A DNA stretch of 64,000 nucleotides from Ceriagrion tenellum (GCA_963169105.1 OY720641.1:78195496-78259495); one strand, 5' to 3'; positions 21,311 through 33,940 are shown, numbered from the stretch's first letter. Notes: generated from the sequence alone by a model not told the origin. Program-made: numbers and translations.

Positions 21311-21895
21311 TTCTGACTATCACTTCAATTCTCCAATGATAGGTGGCTCGCCATCGGGTGGCTCTTAAATTTCTCCTACTGTCCACCTCGCCTTAGCCCA
21401 TCCTCTTCCACGGTTCCCCTACATCCTTCCATTCATTGCCCTTTTTAACATACCTTTACCTCTTAAAACATTCTCCATACATATTTTTTATTCCTGCAAA
21501 CCTTTGCCGCTAACCGTATTTTCTTTCCCGCCATATCCAAGGCTGAATATTTAATTAAATATTCCTCTCATTCGTCTCCCTTGTAGGTGAGGCTATCCCA
21601 TTTACTCTTTCACAGGCTGACTTCTCAGACGATTCCAGTAGTTCAGACGTTTATATTCTCGCATTAATGACCAAATTTTTGACCCACACACTTACATAAC
21701 TCGAAAAATTACGAGAAAGCCAGCAGGACAGCCGGCGAAATATTGTCCTCAACATGAACCAACGCGGCGGAAAACCCGAAAGAAGGAATCAACCTCTATC
21801 AAAGCCCCGCGGAAGCCTTCATCAAAACTTCGAAATATTTTATTCACCTCTCGGAAAAGGTTGGATGAAAAAAACGTTCAACCCGATGTATCATA

Positions 21896-22347
21896 CAGGG
21901 TGTTTCAAAACGAATGTCGGGGTTTAAGGTTATGGTCGTTTCGTTTTCGGTGGAGCAACTATAACTGACGTTTACTTTTGATGCGCTACAACAATGGCTA
22001 TTTCCTCAACTGCGTTCACCCGATCTGACGGCATGCGATTTTTATTTGTGTGGGTTCACAAAGGATTGTGTGTATGTGCTGCCGCTACTAGCTGACCTAT
22101 CCGACTTAATAAACAGGATTGAATCAGTCGTTGCATCAATTACTCCAGGCAAACTGATCAAGGTATGGGAAGGACTCGCCTATCGACTGGATGCTTGCCA
22201 TGTGACGAATGGTGCTCACATTGAGTAGTTGTAGGTAAAAAAAACTGTTTCAATTGCTATTTTGTCATATCAATATGTATTAATGTAAATTAAATGGTAT
22301 AAATACTGCAAAGCTTTAAAATCCCAATATTCATTTTGACACACCCG
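21896..22347 (+). mobile_element. Deleted Tc1/mariner-type transposon
   Basis: Left end CAGGGTGTTTCAAAACGAAT and right end, read inward, CCGGGTGTGTCAAAATGAAT are matching inverted termini about 450 bp apart. Inside, from about 21996, the plus strand encodes FPQLRSPDLTACDFYLCGF then VYVLPLLADLSDLINRIES and ends YRLDACHVTNGAHIE at a stop (22226-22228). This is the C-terminal tail of the insect DDE transposases that pair a DUF4817-type helix-turn-helix with a Tc1/mariner-like catalytic core: SPDLTPCDFFLWG, then PPLP and CRVTxGAHIE are family hallmarks. The catalytic domain N-terminal to this has been deleted, so the copy is non-autonomous. Confidence 0.75.
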
Positions 22348-22403
22348 GCATTTATCGTTCGCTTGCATTAAATTAATTTTTCGTATACACGCACAAAACA
22401 ACA

Positions 22404-22658
22404 GTATTTTACTGTCAACGGTTGGTTCTTTCTCATTCTATGCTCATGCTGACATGTTGATTCGAATCTGTTCTAATGGAGAATGGACATCCCCAATGAT
22501 TTTCACTTTTTAGTTCTGCTTCCCTTTCTGTGTATTTTGCTGTCAACGGCTGATTCTTCCCCATTTCGTGCTCATGCTGATAATCAGATTTGAAACGGTT
22601 CTGATGAAGTATTGATATCCTCCATGATTTTCGCTTTTAAGTTCTAGTCCGCTTTCCG
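22404..22658. repeat. Tandem duplication, period about 128 bp
   Basis: GTATTTTACTGTCAACGG at 22404 and GTATTTTGCTGTCAACGG at 22532 begin two units that share TGCTCATGCTGA, ATTTTC(A/G)CTTTT and AGTTCT in the same order. Divergence is roughly one base in five by eye. Confidence 0.6.
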
Positions 22659-22659
22659 G

Positions 22660-23265
22660 CCTCAGAGCAAGTTCACACAGGATAGGGAAGTGATTAATCT
22701 ATTTTATTTTCGCCTCGGAAATAACATCATATGAACAGGACTTTGATAAGGATAGCTTCGTGAATCAGGGAAAAGTAAGTTTAACCGATTATCAGCGTTT
22801 CGTAAATATTTATGAATGCTGTTAGGCGGTCCGTGGAAAAGAGGCTTTCATCCTGTATTCCACAAAGTGGGATTTTTTTGTTTTCACTGAGTCTTTCCCA
22901 CAACCACGGGGCAAAAATCCTTATTTTGCACTCGAGAGATAAGAGGGATCCGAACACTTGGCTTGATGCCATATCCCCAATGCAGTGTGGGGGCCGCCAG
23001 CCACCCCATGGTTGATACCTACTTCAACTGGGAATTTTTATTTCACATAAAAGAGGCGAGCAGTCCATATAAAATTAAGTACACGTGCTTAGAAGAAATA
23101 AATGAGCTTAAACTCCTTGTTGCAAACATGTCAGGGCCGTTTAGAGTACCCTTTAGTTTATTGCAACGTAGAAAGAGAGTGAACTAGGAACGGGGATAAT
23201 ATAATAAATTCACCATTAAACTCGTTTCTCTGCCAGTCACTACTATCTCGCCAATTATATTATTT
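22660..23265. other. No recognisable feature
   Basis: Short open frames only, ending at the ATTA/TTTA simple repeat that forms the tail of the LINE on the minus strand. Confidence 0.45.
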
Positions 23266-23269
23266 ATTT

Positions 23270-23970
23270 TGTTCATTAATTAATTAATTTATTTATTTAT
23301 TAAAAACGCCAAAAACAGCAACTAGGGAATTTACAATGGGTTTAAATAAACAAAAAATAAGTTAAGAAATAAAACAAAAATATATAGTTAAAACAATAAG
23401 AACAATAATCAACAGAAAGAAAAAAAAATCAATTTTGAGGCAGGGAAGAAGAGGAGGACACAATGCGTTTAAGTTGGGAAGAAAAGGTGTTGCGTGAGGA
23501 GAAAAGGTCAAGGGTATGGTGATTGTTGGCAAGGGTATTAAAAATGAAGGCAGGCGGTAGAAAATGGAACGTTGGGAGGTGGAGAGACGGAATTTGGGTG
23601 TGTGAAACAGACTTCCATCGCGAGTGGTGCGGGCAGGGATGCGGAGTGAAAAACAGGAGAGAAGATGATCAGAGCGGAGTGACCCGTTCATGTAAGAGTG
23701 AAGAAATTTTAGATCGAAAATTAGCCGGCGATTTGGGAGATGTGAGAGACCTAGAGACAAAAGAATTTCAACAAGAGAGCTGTGTCGAAGGGAGGGCACG
23801 CGATGCCGGACTAAGGCTAAAAAGAAATTAAGGGACGGTTGAGTATTTTAAGTGTAGTGGGGGGCGCAGTTAACCAGATGGGAGAACAGTACTCAAGGAT
23901 GGGCAGTACACAACCAAGAAACACATATTTAAGGGCAAAAGGGTCGTTAATTTCATTTAGTCTGTAAAAA
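23270..23970 (-). mobile_element. 5'-truncated non-LTR retrotransposon, L2/Daphne-like
   Basis: From high to low coordinates the minus strand encodes DPFALKYVFLGCVLPILEYC and SPIWLTAPP, then after a frame break the 145-codon frame with LSHLPNRRLIFDLKFLHSYM, NGSLRSDHLLSCFSLRIPAR and FHTPKFRLSTSQRSIFYRLP. The LEYCSPIW block is the thumb region of LINE reverse transcriptases and RRxxFDLxFL...LNG...RIPxRxTR is the typical C-terminal extension. The 3' end is an (AATA/AATT)n tail at 23270-23305. Catalytic motifs lie beyond the truncation. Clade assignment is approximate. Confidence 0.7.
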
Positions 23971-24226
23971 AAATTGATTATCAAAATATTTTTTTAATCA
24001 ATGGGATCATAAACATATCTTATTAAATGTAGGGATCACAGGGTATCTGTAAAGTATTTGCGAGAAAGTAATGAGTAGTAAGGGTACAGAATGGTTGCTC
24101 CAGTAATTGAAGTGTTTCAAACAATAAGGAGCATCATTGGTTTGGCTAGGTCGACAGAATGGATAAAAATTACATTACAAAGATTATTTAATATAAATAA
24201 ATGAATGGTGTGAGATGAAGGATATG

Positions 24227-24533
24227 GGAATCGGGTTGGTGTGGTGGCTAGAGTACTCGCCTACCACACGGGCGGCCAGGGTTCAAATCCCTGCAGAGGC
24301 GGATGTTTTTCAGAGGAAACCCGATCCCTACTTGAGTGCCTTGTGGAGGGCACTTCAAGTTGAGTACTCCGTCTGTCGGAGGAGACGTTAAGCCGTGGTC
24401 CCCTTGGCGCCTTTCGTTAAGAGCAGGCTAACGCCGACGCCGGGTTTCTATCCTCCCTTCCTCCCTTACCTATCCCCTATGGCGCAAATGACCTTAGCCG
24501 TCGGTCGCCTCCCCAAATATCCGATCCAATCCA
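24227..24533 (+). repeat. tRNA-derived SINE, family A (copy A2), with 12-bp target-site duplication
   Basis: Full-length copy: GGAATCGGGTTGGTGTGGTG head, A-box-like TGGCTAGAGTACTCG, B-box-like GGTTCAAATCCC, body GAAACCCGATCCCTACTTGA and GCCGTGGTCCCCTTGGCGCC, tail AAATGACCTTAGCCGTCGG ending CCGATCCAATCCA. The exact direct repeat ATGAAGGATATG lies at 24215-24226 and 24534-24545. The copy defines the 307-bp length of the family and looks fairly recent. Confidence 0.88.
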
Positions 24534-24549
24534 ATGAAGGATATGACCA

Positions 24550-25285
24550 AGAGGAATATGGAAGAAAATTACTTCAAAAGGAAAGACACAAAAGTGATAC
24601 TAAACGGCAGAGTAATGTGGAGTAAATTATTGGAGTTATGTCACTACTACTGGCCTATGAACGAGAATTGGACTTTTTTGACTATGCCTACCCCAGAGAG
24701 AAACGGTGTGATGGGTAAGTTTGGACGCATGTAGGAATACAAGTGATAAATATAGTAAGAGGAGGTTAAATTTCTGTTAAAATCATGGGTTACCGGTAAG
24801 GATGTCCAAAGAATATTACTCTGCCAAAAGAAGTAAGTCATCACGCTCTCGCTCTCGCACTGAAATTAAGAATCCTTGGTCTTTGTTCAATATCGGAGGT
24901 TGACTTTGACAATCTTTCTGTTGCCGTAGCCCCAATCAGAAAGGGGTAGACAATTAGAGAGTAATAGCCAATGATGAATGCTTAAGTTAATTACTAGTGC
25001 CGTTATAGATTTATGTGTAATATTACTTATGGATTATCATGGGAATAATAAAGAAGTTAAATTCGTGATTTCTTATACATGGCATCCTTTGCGTGAAGAA
25101 TAAAATGAAGTTGAGACAGTGACTTTGCTGTAGATAAAGCTGGTTGAACGTGTGGAGCAGTTTTTGAAAACGGGTACTGTGAGCGGTTGCTGTAGATCAA
25201 AATGGACGGATGAAATATGAAATGTTTAGCAGTGCGGAGGAGTAGAAGGTGAAAGAACCATTTGAACTTACACTTTTCAGAAAAG
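24550..25285. other. No recognisable feature
   Basis: AT-rich sequence with short open frames. Confidence 0.45.
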
Positions 25286-25289
25286 AAGA

Positions 25290-25510
25290 GCAAGATAGAT
25301 TGGGCATACTTTACGTCACAGTGATGTGCAATACAACTGAAGAAAAATTGAGGGGAAAGTCACTACAGAAAGTCCAAATTATACGCCATCAACTCTAGAC
25401 AGACCAAATAAACAGGAGAGGACGTTAGAGAAACTACCGCAGAGTAAGGGAAGTAGCATTAGGCTAGGAAGGATGGAAAACTTCAGTTAAACAAACATAG
25501 GATTTAACAA
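25290..25510 (+). mobile_element. RTE-type LINE, decayed C-terminus
   Basis: Plus strand pieces in shifting frames: IGHTLRHSDVQYN, then KIEGKV, then YRRVREVALG and EGWKTSVKQT. They follow the order of the RTE C-terminus (GHxLRH..., EGK, YxxVRExALDREGWRAAVNQS). Several stops and frame shifts are present. Confidence 0.55.
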
Positions 25511-25514
25511 CTGA

Positions 25515-28270
25515 GTTCGTGAACGATATTTTATAAAAAAAGGAAGCGTGTCTGTGTTATAAACCACCTGAAATATTTTTATATTCGCCGGTAACAGCAG
25601 CGATAGACATGTGTCAATCAGACCAAACACGTTTTAGGTGGACGGAAAATCAATTTCTTTCGACGTTATTTTCGAATATGTAACAATGGATTAACCGGGG
25701 TGGATTGAAGAATGGAATATTAAAAAAATAATAATTATCATTCACCTGTCTATCATTCTATGAATTCATAGGCCTGGATACAAAATATCTGATTTAATAC
25801 CGTACCGATACGACGGCCGAAGTTAATTGGTACTCCTATCGATAGCGCTCACGTCAACTATCCAAAAAATATGCGTAAATTACAAAATCCGAACTGTCTG
25901 AATGTCCAAACGGTCCGAACATCTGGTGTAAAATTGAAACTAATTGAAATTCTAGAATCTCATGACGAAAGAAATTGTTATTAAATGAACTAAGCAGCAT
26001 TTTTTTAAATTCATATAAGCGTTCAAAGGATCTTTATGTATGACATACCCATATAATTTCAAATTAGCCTCGATGATAAAAAAACCATAAAATTCACGCT
26101 ATAAGTTGCCATGCACCAGAAAAATGTCGGTAGGTATGGGCGAAAATTAGTACCTAAGCATAATGTTATCTTTCTTTTCTTCCACCAGCTCGTCTCCGTT
26201 TGCGCCTGTCTTCATCCCATTCAATATTAAATATCCCTTCGCTCTCTATCCTGTATTAGCTACAAATTTCTATTCTCTAATTGCAATAGTTCGCGATCTT
26301 TTTTGCTCTATTCCCCCATTGCACCATAGCTATAGTCTACGCTCAACAATTATCTCCATATATGCAATCGTTTTACAACTTTCACATTTTTAAATAATCC
26401 ATAAATTAATGGACAGACGTCCATCTTGTTTAAATTTTTCACTCATAGTTACCACCTCTTTGTATTTACCCCGGGACCGTCCACGTACCTAAAACGTGTA
26501 GTTTTATATCCTTCGTGCTCTCTGCCCAGCCAACCTTTTACGCTGAGGATTTACCTGAGGATCGTCAGAGGAGGCATACGCACGTTGCGCGAGGACAGTA
26601 TCTCTTATCGTTGCGCGAGCAAGGATCTGAACGGAGGAAGATAACCCTTGAGTTACGCGCCCGCGATTCCTGCAGAGCAGAAGTGGAGGTGAATCCAGGG
26701 CTTGCGTGCCGGCCGCTGAGGGTTAGGCAAAGCAGAGAGAAAAGGAAGGAAGGTACAGCCGGGGGGAAGATAAATTTATGCCTGCCATTCACCGTTCATT
26801 GCGGGATACATGACAGGATTAGGGGCTGAATGTTGGTGAGGGTAAAGCAGTATGATGGGGGCTCCTGAAATTTTGGCAGCGGATGGAATGATGTGTTTTT
26901 CAGGGGTGGAATTTGGGATCGCTGATGGTGGGGTGAAACTTGGAGACTGAGAAGAAAGTTTGGCTTTAACCGATTGAAATAATTTTTTCTAAAGCGTGTC
27001 CATTCGATTGCTAAAAATGCCTCACGGAGAAGGTCATTTTTTTAACCACCAGTTACTATTAATATTCAAGATTTTATTTTCCTTTTCTGAAGAAATGATT
27101 CTATTTTACTGCAATAACGCAAAAAAATGTGCAAAATGCAAAAACGCGTGAAAAATATTTCTCGAAGAAATTCATTACAACATTATAAACCTCTAGGTAG
27201 ACGGAAGAACCAACTATACACTGGCAATTACAGAAATCCAAAGAATTTTAAGCCAATGTCAGAGCGCGCGTATGTAATGCGCGGTAAGTCACCAAAATGT
27301 AGGATTTCCATTGAGAAGACACTGCCTAAATGATAACCACTGGCAAGAAATCTGAGCAGAAATATATTTTCCTTTGTGTGAAAACAATAGAAAAATAGAA
27401 AATATATCACCAATTTCCTTTATAATTACTTAGCTGTTCTTTCTTATTTTAAATTATTTGAGTGTAATGTACGGGGAAAAATTACATCCAATAAAAATCA
27501 AAGTCATCATTAGTATTTAGTTTCTGTCCGCACAATCACCTTTAAAAAAACAGCTACTCTTTTTGAAGTGCATTATGTTTTACAGCTCATTACCATGATG
27601 ATGAATTTTAAAAAATTGTCAAAACTTTTTTTCTCAGTTACTGATTCTAAACTCTGTGGTGTTGATTCGAATTGAACTAATTCGCTCACGAAATAATTCT
27701 TCACACACATAATTTACGATTATCTATCGTGAAGATAGTGAACATGTCGCAATCGGCACTTAACGCGTGTACATCTATTGAAGCATTAAAACTCTTTTCG
27801 AGTAACCACAGTTTTCCCTTCTATAGCACATGCAAATAGCAAGAAAAAAACAATATATATTGGGAAAATCTTTGAGAATATTTCCGTGCAGATAGTCTCC
27901 ATTACTCCAAACTACGAAGTTCTCTGAAATCCTTCGTAATACTAGTTGGTGACAGCCCTTCACCTAATACAAGAGGAACGAAAGAAAAAGAAATCACTGA
28001 AGAAAATTGATGACGGAGGAGTTTCATTTTTGTGTATCAGTATCTCTATTTTTTAGGTGGCATCAATCGGCCATCTTTTTTTTGCTACGGCACATCGGAA
28101 GATATGGTGCGTATTCCATGTTGTTACCTCAATTTATTGTCTGTGATAAGTAAAATCAAGCAGTACGTCGTCTCCAGGAGTTCCTGCCCTGATTTACAAG
28201 CAGTACTTTTATGATCTATGCCTTTTTTCCATAATTATTCGCCAATAGATCGGATGTCGGTGGTTATTCC
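25515..28270. other. No confident feature
   Basis: Mostly AT-rich. A GC-richer island at about 26510-26800 has long open frames on both strands (104 and 75 codons), neither recognised. Confidence 0.4.
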
Positions 28271-28279
28271 CTGTTCTCA

Positions 28280-28450
28280 CAATTCACACTTGGGAACTTG
28301 AGTGGAGAATTTGAAGCGCATTTCTTCGTCCAATGGATGAGACGTTAAATCGCATTCCTCTTGCCGTCTTTCGATAAAATAAGGATAATGCCGGGTCCAG
28401 GATTATCTCCTCCTTACTACCCGTATCTTCCACTCTTTCCCGAATACATT
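28280..28450 (+). repeat. SINE family A fragment, diverged
   Basis: GGATGAGACGTTAAATCGCA, CGTCTTTCGATAAAATAAGG and ATAATGCCGGGTCCAGGATT match the middle of the SINE A body. Head and tail are missing. Confidence 0.5.
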
Positions 28451-28454
28451 TCCT

Positions 28455-29395
28455 CCCGATCTGAAGCGCCGATTTCATGCGGAACAGACAGAATTATTTT
28501 GCGTTTCTACAAAGTTTTGATCCCCTTTTTTCTTCATTAGTTCGGTGATAATGGAATATAAATAAACCTATTGACAAAGGTGCTACAATATTCCAGGAGA
28601 CGGTGGAAGGTGGTGACTATAAACATTTTTGTCCCATGGAAATGTGATAAAAGCACCTTTTGTTATCACCGTATGTTCACGTATACACTTTTACGGAAGA
28701 ATTTATCAGTTACCATGAAAACGCCAAAACGAAGGGACGTTTACTGATAGTTGTTAAGTTTAAGCTGCCTAATATGGACATAAAATGAGTATCCTTCTTT
28801 AATGCTACCTATTATGGTTATTGCGTGTAATTATCAGGTAATAATTAAACTTTTTGGCGAATATTTTCCCCGAAAATTTTACTTTTATAAAGCAAAATTT
28901 ACCAAATTTATTTAAACTCTTTAGCTTGATAAGTTATTATCCAATCTAAATTTTTTTAGTGAAGGCATGAAAAATACCAATAATTAGTTTATTAGTGGAG
29001 TCGACGGCCAAGATGTATATGTGCCTCTGTAGTTAATTAATAACATTGACTTAACAGTTTAAAGTTAATTTTTTTCGTTGAGACGGGAGATGAAAAGTAG
29101 GTTTTATATAGGGCGAAGAAGAAAGCGAGAAAAATTGGAGAAAGTGAAGGATACTGAAAAGTTTTGGAATTGTTCAAGGGTCCGAGTGATGAGCGTAATC
29201 GGGGATGCATATGCACTAATCATTTGGGGCACGGAACATTGGCCTTCGAAACACCGGCACGAGACTCGCGTGTCCAAATCCCAGAAAGGAAATAAGATAC
29301 ACGTGTAGCACTTGAAGGGTGGAAGAAAAATGAAACAATATCCCTTCGAACACCAATCATGTTCTCTCCCTAACTATTCGTCCGAAAAAAATAAA
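28455..29395. other. No recognisable feature
   Basis: AT-rich with short open frames; weak tRNA-like character near 29200-29290 is not convincing. Confidence 0.4.
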
Positions 29396-29655
29396 TAACA
29401 CGATAGCCACCCACCCGTGACCCTACCCCTCCAACTCATTCCATTTCTCTCCTCCCCCTTCCTCCTCTCATATCACACTACCCCCCTTTCCTTTCTCTCT
29501 CCCTCCTCCCAAACCCCTCCCCCTCCTCCTTCCCCTCCCCTACCAGCACAGCCTTCCCAGTGAGGAGAAACACGATCAATAGGGACGAGGGTGGTATGCC
29601 GCCCCTCCCACCCTCCCCTCTCTTGAGCCACCCCCTCCCACTCACCCCCGGGTGG
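29396..29655. repeat. Pyrimidine-rich tract on the plus strand
   Basis: Around 29398-29545 the strand is almost purely C and T (for example CTCTCCTCCCCCTTCCTCCT), continuing more loosely to 29655. Such mirror-like tracts can adopt triplex structures. No function is shown. Confidence 0.7.
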
Positions 29656-29659
29656 TAAG

Positions 29660-31130
29660 CAGACCAGGTAGCCTAGCTGAGAGAGAGAGACAGGGGCAAA
29701 GTCTCCTCGTTACATCGTACCCGGCCTTATCGTCTGAAAATCCGCCGTCCACAAATATATACGTACATACGTGTGCGATCGATCCAAAATGTCAAGTGTC
29801 GACAATTTTTTTTTCGCGCACGGAAACCCCTACACTCTCCTCACGTGAGAAAGTCCTCCCGAATTCTATAAATATGCCGGTTTCGTGTTCCACTCGGAGT
29901 GGGAGAGAGAGGGGGGAATCGGTGGGGATTATATCTGCGTGGTGCACATCCTTGTCCTGCATCACCAGCTGCTTGCCGGCTCACTGTCACCTTGGTTGGA
30001 TTTACCCTGTTGGGGGTATTAGGTCGCGCCCCTACTTCAACTTTCCCCACCCCATCCCCCTATTCATTATCCTACCTTCCTCCTTGCCGAAGTGGTCATG
30101 ATGTGACCCGCACGCGATAACACATTTTTAAAAGGCTACCCAAATGCCTTCACTCTTCCTCGGACGATATTAATATAGACAGCCGTCTTGGGAAAAACTT
30201 AATTTTACAGCTATGGAAACATTTTTTCTTTTCCTCGCGTGGGAGAAGGCTAATTTGAAACTTTGAATGTTTGCTAAATTGGTTAAAACGAGAAAAATGG
30301 GCGTGTTGATGCAAAATTAAGAGTGTCGGAAGTGTCGCGTGTTGACCAGGAGGGTGACATATTGAAATAGAAAGGACTTATGAGGGTGGAAAATGAGAAT
30401 GGATCCATGAAAGTGTTTTTCCTGGTAAAAACACAAAATCTAACAGTTTCGTCAATTAACCGGCTATCTTGAGCGTGGTATTGCACTGCTAACTTTTCTG
30501 AGCTTAAACTACGATTAGCTCCTTAGACTATCCCTGCTTTAGCTCGGCATGGCATGACCCCAGTGTGAAAAGATTAGTGATGCATGAACTGAGTTGGGTG
30601 TTGAAATAAATGGCATAAATATGATTATTTTCCTGATGAGCGTAGACGTATCCTCAAGAATACCCAGAACACTCGCCGTGTCTGGCATTTCACAAGTAGA
30701 CTGTTGAAATCAACAAGGGGAAAATAAGCTAAGAGAAGAGACTCTTCGATTTCACATACATAAGGTGTCACCTCGCCGACACACGAATGCTTGTACCTAA
30801 TTGGATGACGGCTGCTTTTTCTATTGAGCCTTCGTGCAGGGCCCCCCCGCCCCTGGCTGTACGTGACTCGACATACTGGACTCGCGACTGCATCGTGCAT
30901 GGGTGTTTACGTGATTGGTGCACCCCGACAATCTCCTCAAATCCCGCATCAGACCAACACCAGCCACCCCCTCGCGAAAAAAATCGCCCTCCGAGTGAGG
31001 CTTACTTGTAGTAGGTGGAAATGAAGTCGGCGAGAATATATGGTGGAGTGCAATCACGAATCTTTATTCGCCGACTCATTATTTCCGTATTGTTTTAACG
31101 AGGGACGACTCCAAACCAGGGAGATGCCAT
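29660..31130. other. GC-richer non-coding stretch
   Basis: Moderately GC-rich patches (29860-30110, 30820-31010) in the approach to the CpG island. Frames up to 149 codons occur but overlap open frames on the other strand and match no family I know. It lies in the predicted first intron of the minus-strand gene. Confidence 0.4.
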
Positions 31131-31139
31131 AGGAAATTG

Positions 31140-33240
31140 AGAACCGACACGGTAGTTCTTCCTCTCCGTTCTCATCTTGTCCGTTACGAATTTCTCACTT
31201 CATCTTTTTTTGTCCCACCCTCCCTCTCCTCTCCCAGACTTCCTTCCCTTCCCCTATCTCTTCGCCCTGGATTTCCCTTCTCCCTGCCTCATGCGGCACG
31301 GGTCAGGATATGTTCGTTGCACCAAGAGGACCGCATGAATTCAGCCCAATTACGCCTCGGTCGTGCATCGCCGCACTAGCCGACTAACTCAATTCTGCTC
31401 TCGATGGCGAGTTAATTAGGTTTCGTTCAGTCACCGGGTGGATTCTCACCCCATACTCTTCCCAAACCACATCCCCCTCCCTCTCCCACTCCTCCCCTGC
31501 TTCCTCCACCCGCACCACCCTCCCCAATCTTATGGCACTCGGACGTCACAGTAACCGGCGTTTTCACTGTTTCACGATTCACGCACGGGTTTCGCGATTT
31601 TCATCGCCGAGACTCCTCTAGCACACAATTTGTGGTGTCAACACATCATTCCGTCCTCGCATTCCTCATAAAAAGACAACCGGAGGCGGGAATAGTGATT
31701 GAGAGATTACGGCCATCCCATTTTTTTCGGCGATTGAGTCCTGCGCCGCGTGTCACTTCATCTTTTTTTATATCCCGTCCGGGGCGATCGCGGCGCTGTC
31801 TCGTGGCTCGCGCGCAAAGTAGGGCACGAGCCGGGTGCCGGTTACGCTGGCTAAGAGAACCGGTGTGGTCGTTTCACGATTTTGTCGGGGGTAGTTTTCA
31901 CTAGTACACGGGGGATCTGTGGGGGGGAAGTAATTCATCTCCTTTAACGTCGGGTATGATAAGGTGGTTTCCTGCGGGGTGATCCGTCCTGTCCTGTTGT
32001 GTCTGTCCCCTTACCTTGGGCTATTTTCTTCAGGATCACCTCCTTGTCCTCTTCAGAATGGGGTTCTCCGACCACGACGAGCAGGTAGGCGCCGGAGAGC
32101 GGCGACGGTGGCCCCGCGGCGGGCGGGGCCTCGACGGCCGCCGACGAATCCTCGTCCATCCCCTAAGCCGGTCCCCGCAGGAATGGGGCGAGCGCCGCGG
32201 ACGGCCTTTGGGGGGCGGGGCGGAGGCGGGGGCGCCGGTGGTATGGGCGGGGGCGGCGGCGGGCGCGTCTGTCCGGGCTCCCCGGCTTGTTCCTCTTCTT
32301 CTTGCCCGCCTCCTCGTCCCAGGGGCAGCCGAGGGGCGACAATCTTGAGCCTACTGCGGCTCGACGGGCGAGATGCAGAACCAGCCCGGGTTGTCTCCGT
32401 GGTTATCCTCTTGGCCGGGTTGCCCCAACGCGGGCGGGAGACCCGGGTTCGATCACCTCCACTCCCTCCGTCTCGCGAAGAGATTCCGGTTTTTCTTTTG
32501 GGGGGGAAAAAATCAAAAAAATTCGTGGACTGACCCCCTAATCCACCAGGGATTTGAGGGGGTATCGCTTTTCTTTCTATACACGTGTCTCTGTATCAGG
32601 TTGTTTAAATTTTTCGATCCGCTTCTCGTTTCCTGGTGAATGTGTTGGTGATGACACGCGTCTTGGTCGCGTAAAAGAGCTCTCAACGCTGGATGCTCCT
32701 CCCACTGTGCTCTGTTCCCGAGTGTTCGCAGTCTAGTCTGCAGTTCGGCAAGGGACGTAGGGGAGGTAGGTAGGGGTTGGAGGGGGAAAGGATTGAGTGG
32801 AGGGGAGTTGGTTGGTTTTAAGGGGTCTGCCTGCCGGCGCGGAGGGGGAGCCGACTACGGTGGCGTCCTCTGCGCGGCGTTTCGGGGAACTTCCATGTTG
32901 GAGAAGGGTTTCCCCCCCTACGTTCGCTTCCTTTCGCGGACTCCTCGTCTCTCTCCCTCGGCTCCTTCCCCTTTAGTCTCGCCTTTTATCCCTCTCGTCT
33001 GTCTCCCCACTGTCTCTCTCCCCTCTTTTTACCTCTTCATTCCACTCTCATTCTCTGAGCGCCGAATAAAAGTTCGCGTGGATGGGGTTTTTAGTGGTGG
33101 CAGGAGTGCCCGGCTTCCCTTCCCGAAGATTCGGGTTCGAATGACGGTAGTGGGAAAACTTTTTAGAGGAAATCCTATCCCCAATTACGCGTAAAGTAGA
33201 GTGTACTTTTACCCTCTCAGAGCTTACTTCTACCAGCGGC
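31140..33240 (-). promoter_or_regulatory. CpG island around the MAP1/Futsch-like first coding exon
   Basis: High density of CG dinucleotides over about 2 kb, strongest at 31780-32460, against an AT-rich background. GC boxes occur just upstream of the exon on its own strand: the plus strand shows GGGGCGGGGCGGAGGCGGGG at about 32213-32231 and GGGCGGGGGCGGCGG at about 32245-32259. No TATA box was picked out. I infer the promoter and 5' untranslated region of the minus-strand gene. Two spots near 32445 and 33130 (ACCCGGGTTCGATC, ATTCGGGTTCGAAT) resemble SINE B boxes and may be insertions. Confidence 0.5.
32015..32159 (-). CDS. futsch: First coding exon, MAP1/Futsch-like microtubule-associated protein
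   Basis: ATG at 32159-32157, with an in-frame TAG two codons upstream, opens a 48-codon reading frame: MDEDSSAAVEAPPAAGPPSP, then LSGAYLLVVVGEPHSEEDKE and VILKKIAQ. The first 22 residues are acidic then Ala/Pro-rich; the rest begins a beta-strand/helix unit. YLLVVVGE followed by an EE-rich helix is what I know from the N-termini of MAP1-family proteins (vertebrate MAP1B, fly Futsch), large proteins that bind and stabilise axonal microtubules. The exon stops in phase 1 at G followed by the donor GTAAGG (intron from 32014 downward). It sits in a CpG island, as a first exon would. The next exon, expected to start by completing a Gly codon and to continue the domain, was not found in the window, so intron 1 is probably long. 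Identity rests on about 25 residues; another protein with this fold is possible. Confidence 0.6.
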
Positions 33241-33940
33241 ACTAGCGAGAAATGCGTAGGGTAATTTAATGAAATGTATCATTATAGGAAAAAATATTTA
33301 AAAAAAAATGTATTCTACCGGTAAAGGTAGGTTTTGTTGAATGTCAGAGAATCTCCTCCCGGTTCTCTACACGTTCAGGGGCCTATCTCCCTCTAGTATA
33401 TCTTTTTTCACCTCTGCATACAATCTACCCCTCTTCATCCCGTCCATGAAACCTATTCTCTTTCTTCTCCCTTCCCCGCTTGCCCAGCATCCTTCGTTCT
33501 ATCACACTCTTGAGCAACCCATCGCACTTTATTACATCCTTCAGCCATCTACCCTGTCTATCGCGGATTTTATTCAGAAGTGTCCTATCCTCGCCCACCA
33601 TCTCAAGCGCGTCCTCGCTAGTCTTCCTTTCTGCCCACCTAACCTTCTCCATCCTTTTCCACACCCGCATCTCAAATGCCTGCAGCCTATTTTTCTTTGT
33701 GAGGGTCCACGTTTCTGCACCATACAACGCTACACTCCATATCAAGCTCTTCACCAGCCTCTTCTTCACATCGTTACCCAAGATTCGCAGCTCCTTTTAT
33801 TGCTGAACGCCTCCTTAGCTAGCATAATTTCTTCCGCATGTCTGTGCTACTATGCCCGTTTTCCTCTAGCGTGCTACCTAAGTAATTAAATTGTTCTTAT
33901 GTAAGAGAAACAATTGCACTTTTCCACAAACTTGTTTTAA

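Noticed and set aside
29198..29290. tRNA-like segment
   Set aside because: B-box resemblance (GTGTCCAAATCCC) is poor and no related copy was found in the window.
31964..32533. 189-codon plus-strand frame across the CpG island
   Set aside because: It is antisense to the MAP1-like exon and its Gly/Arg/Pro-rich composition is a by-product of GC content.
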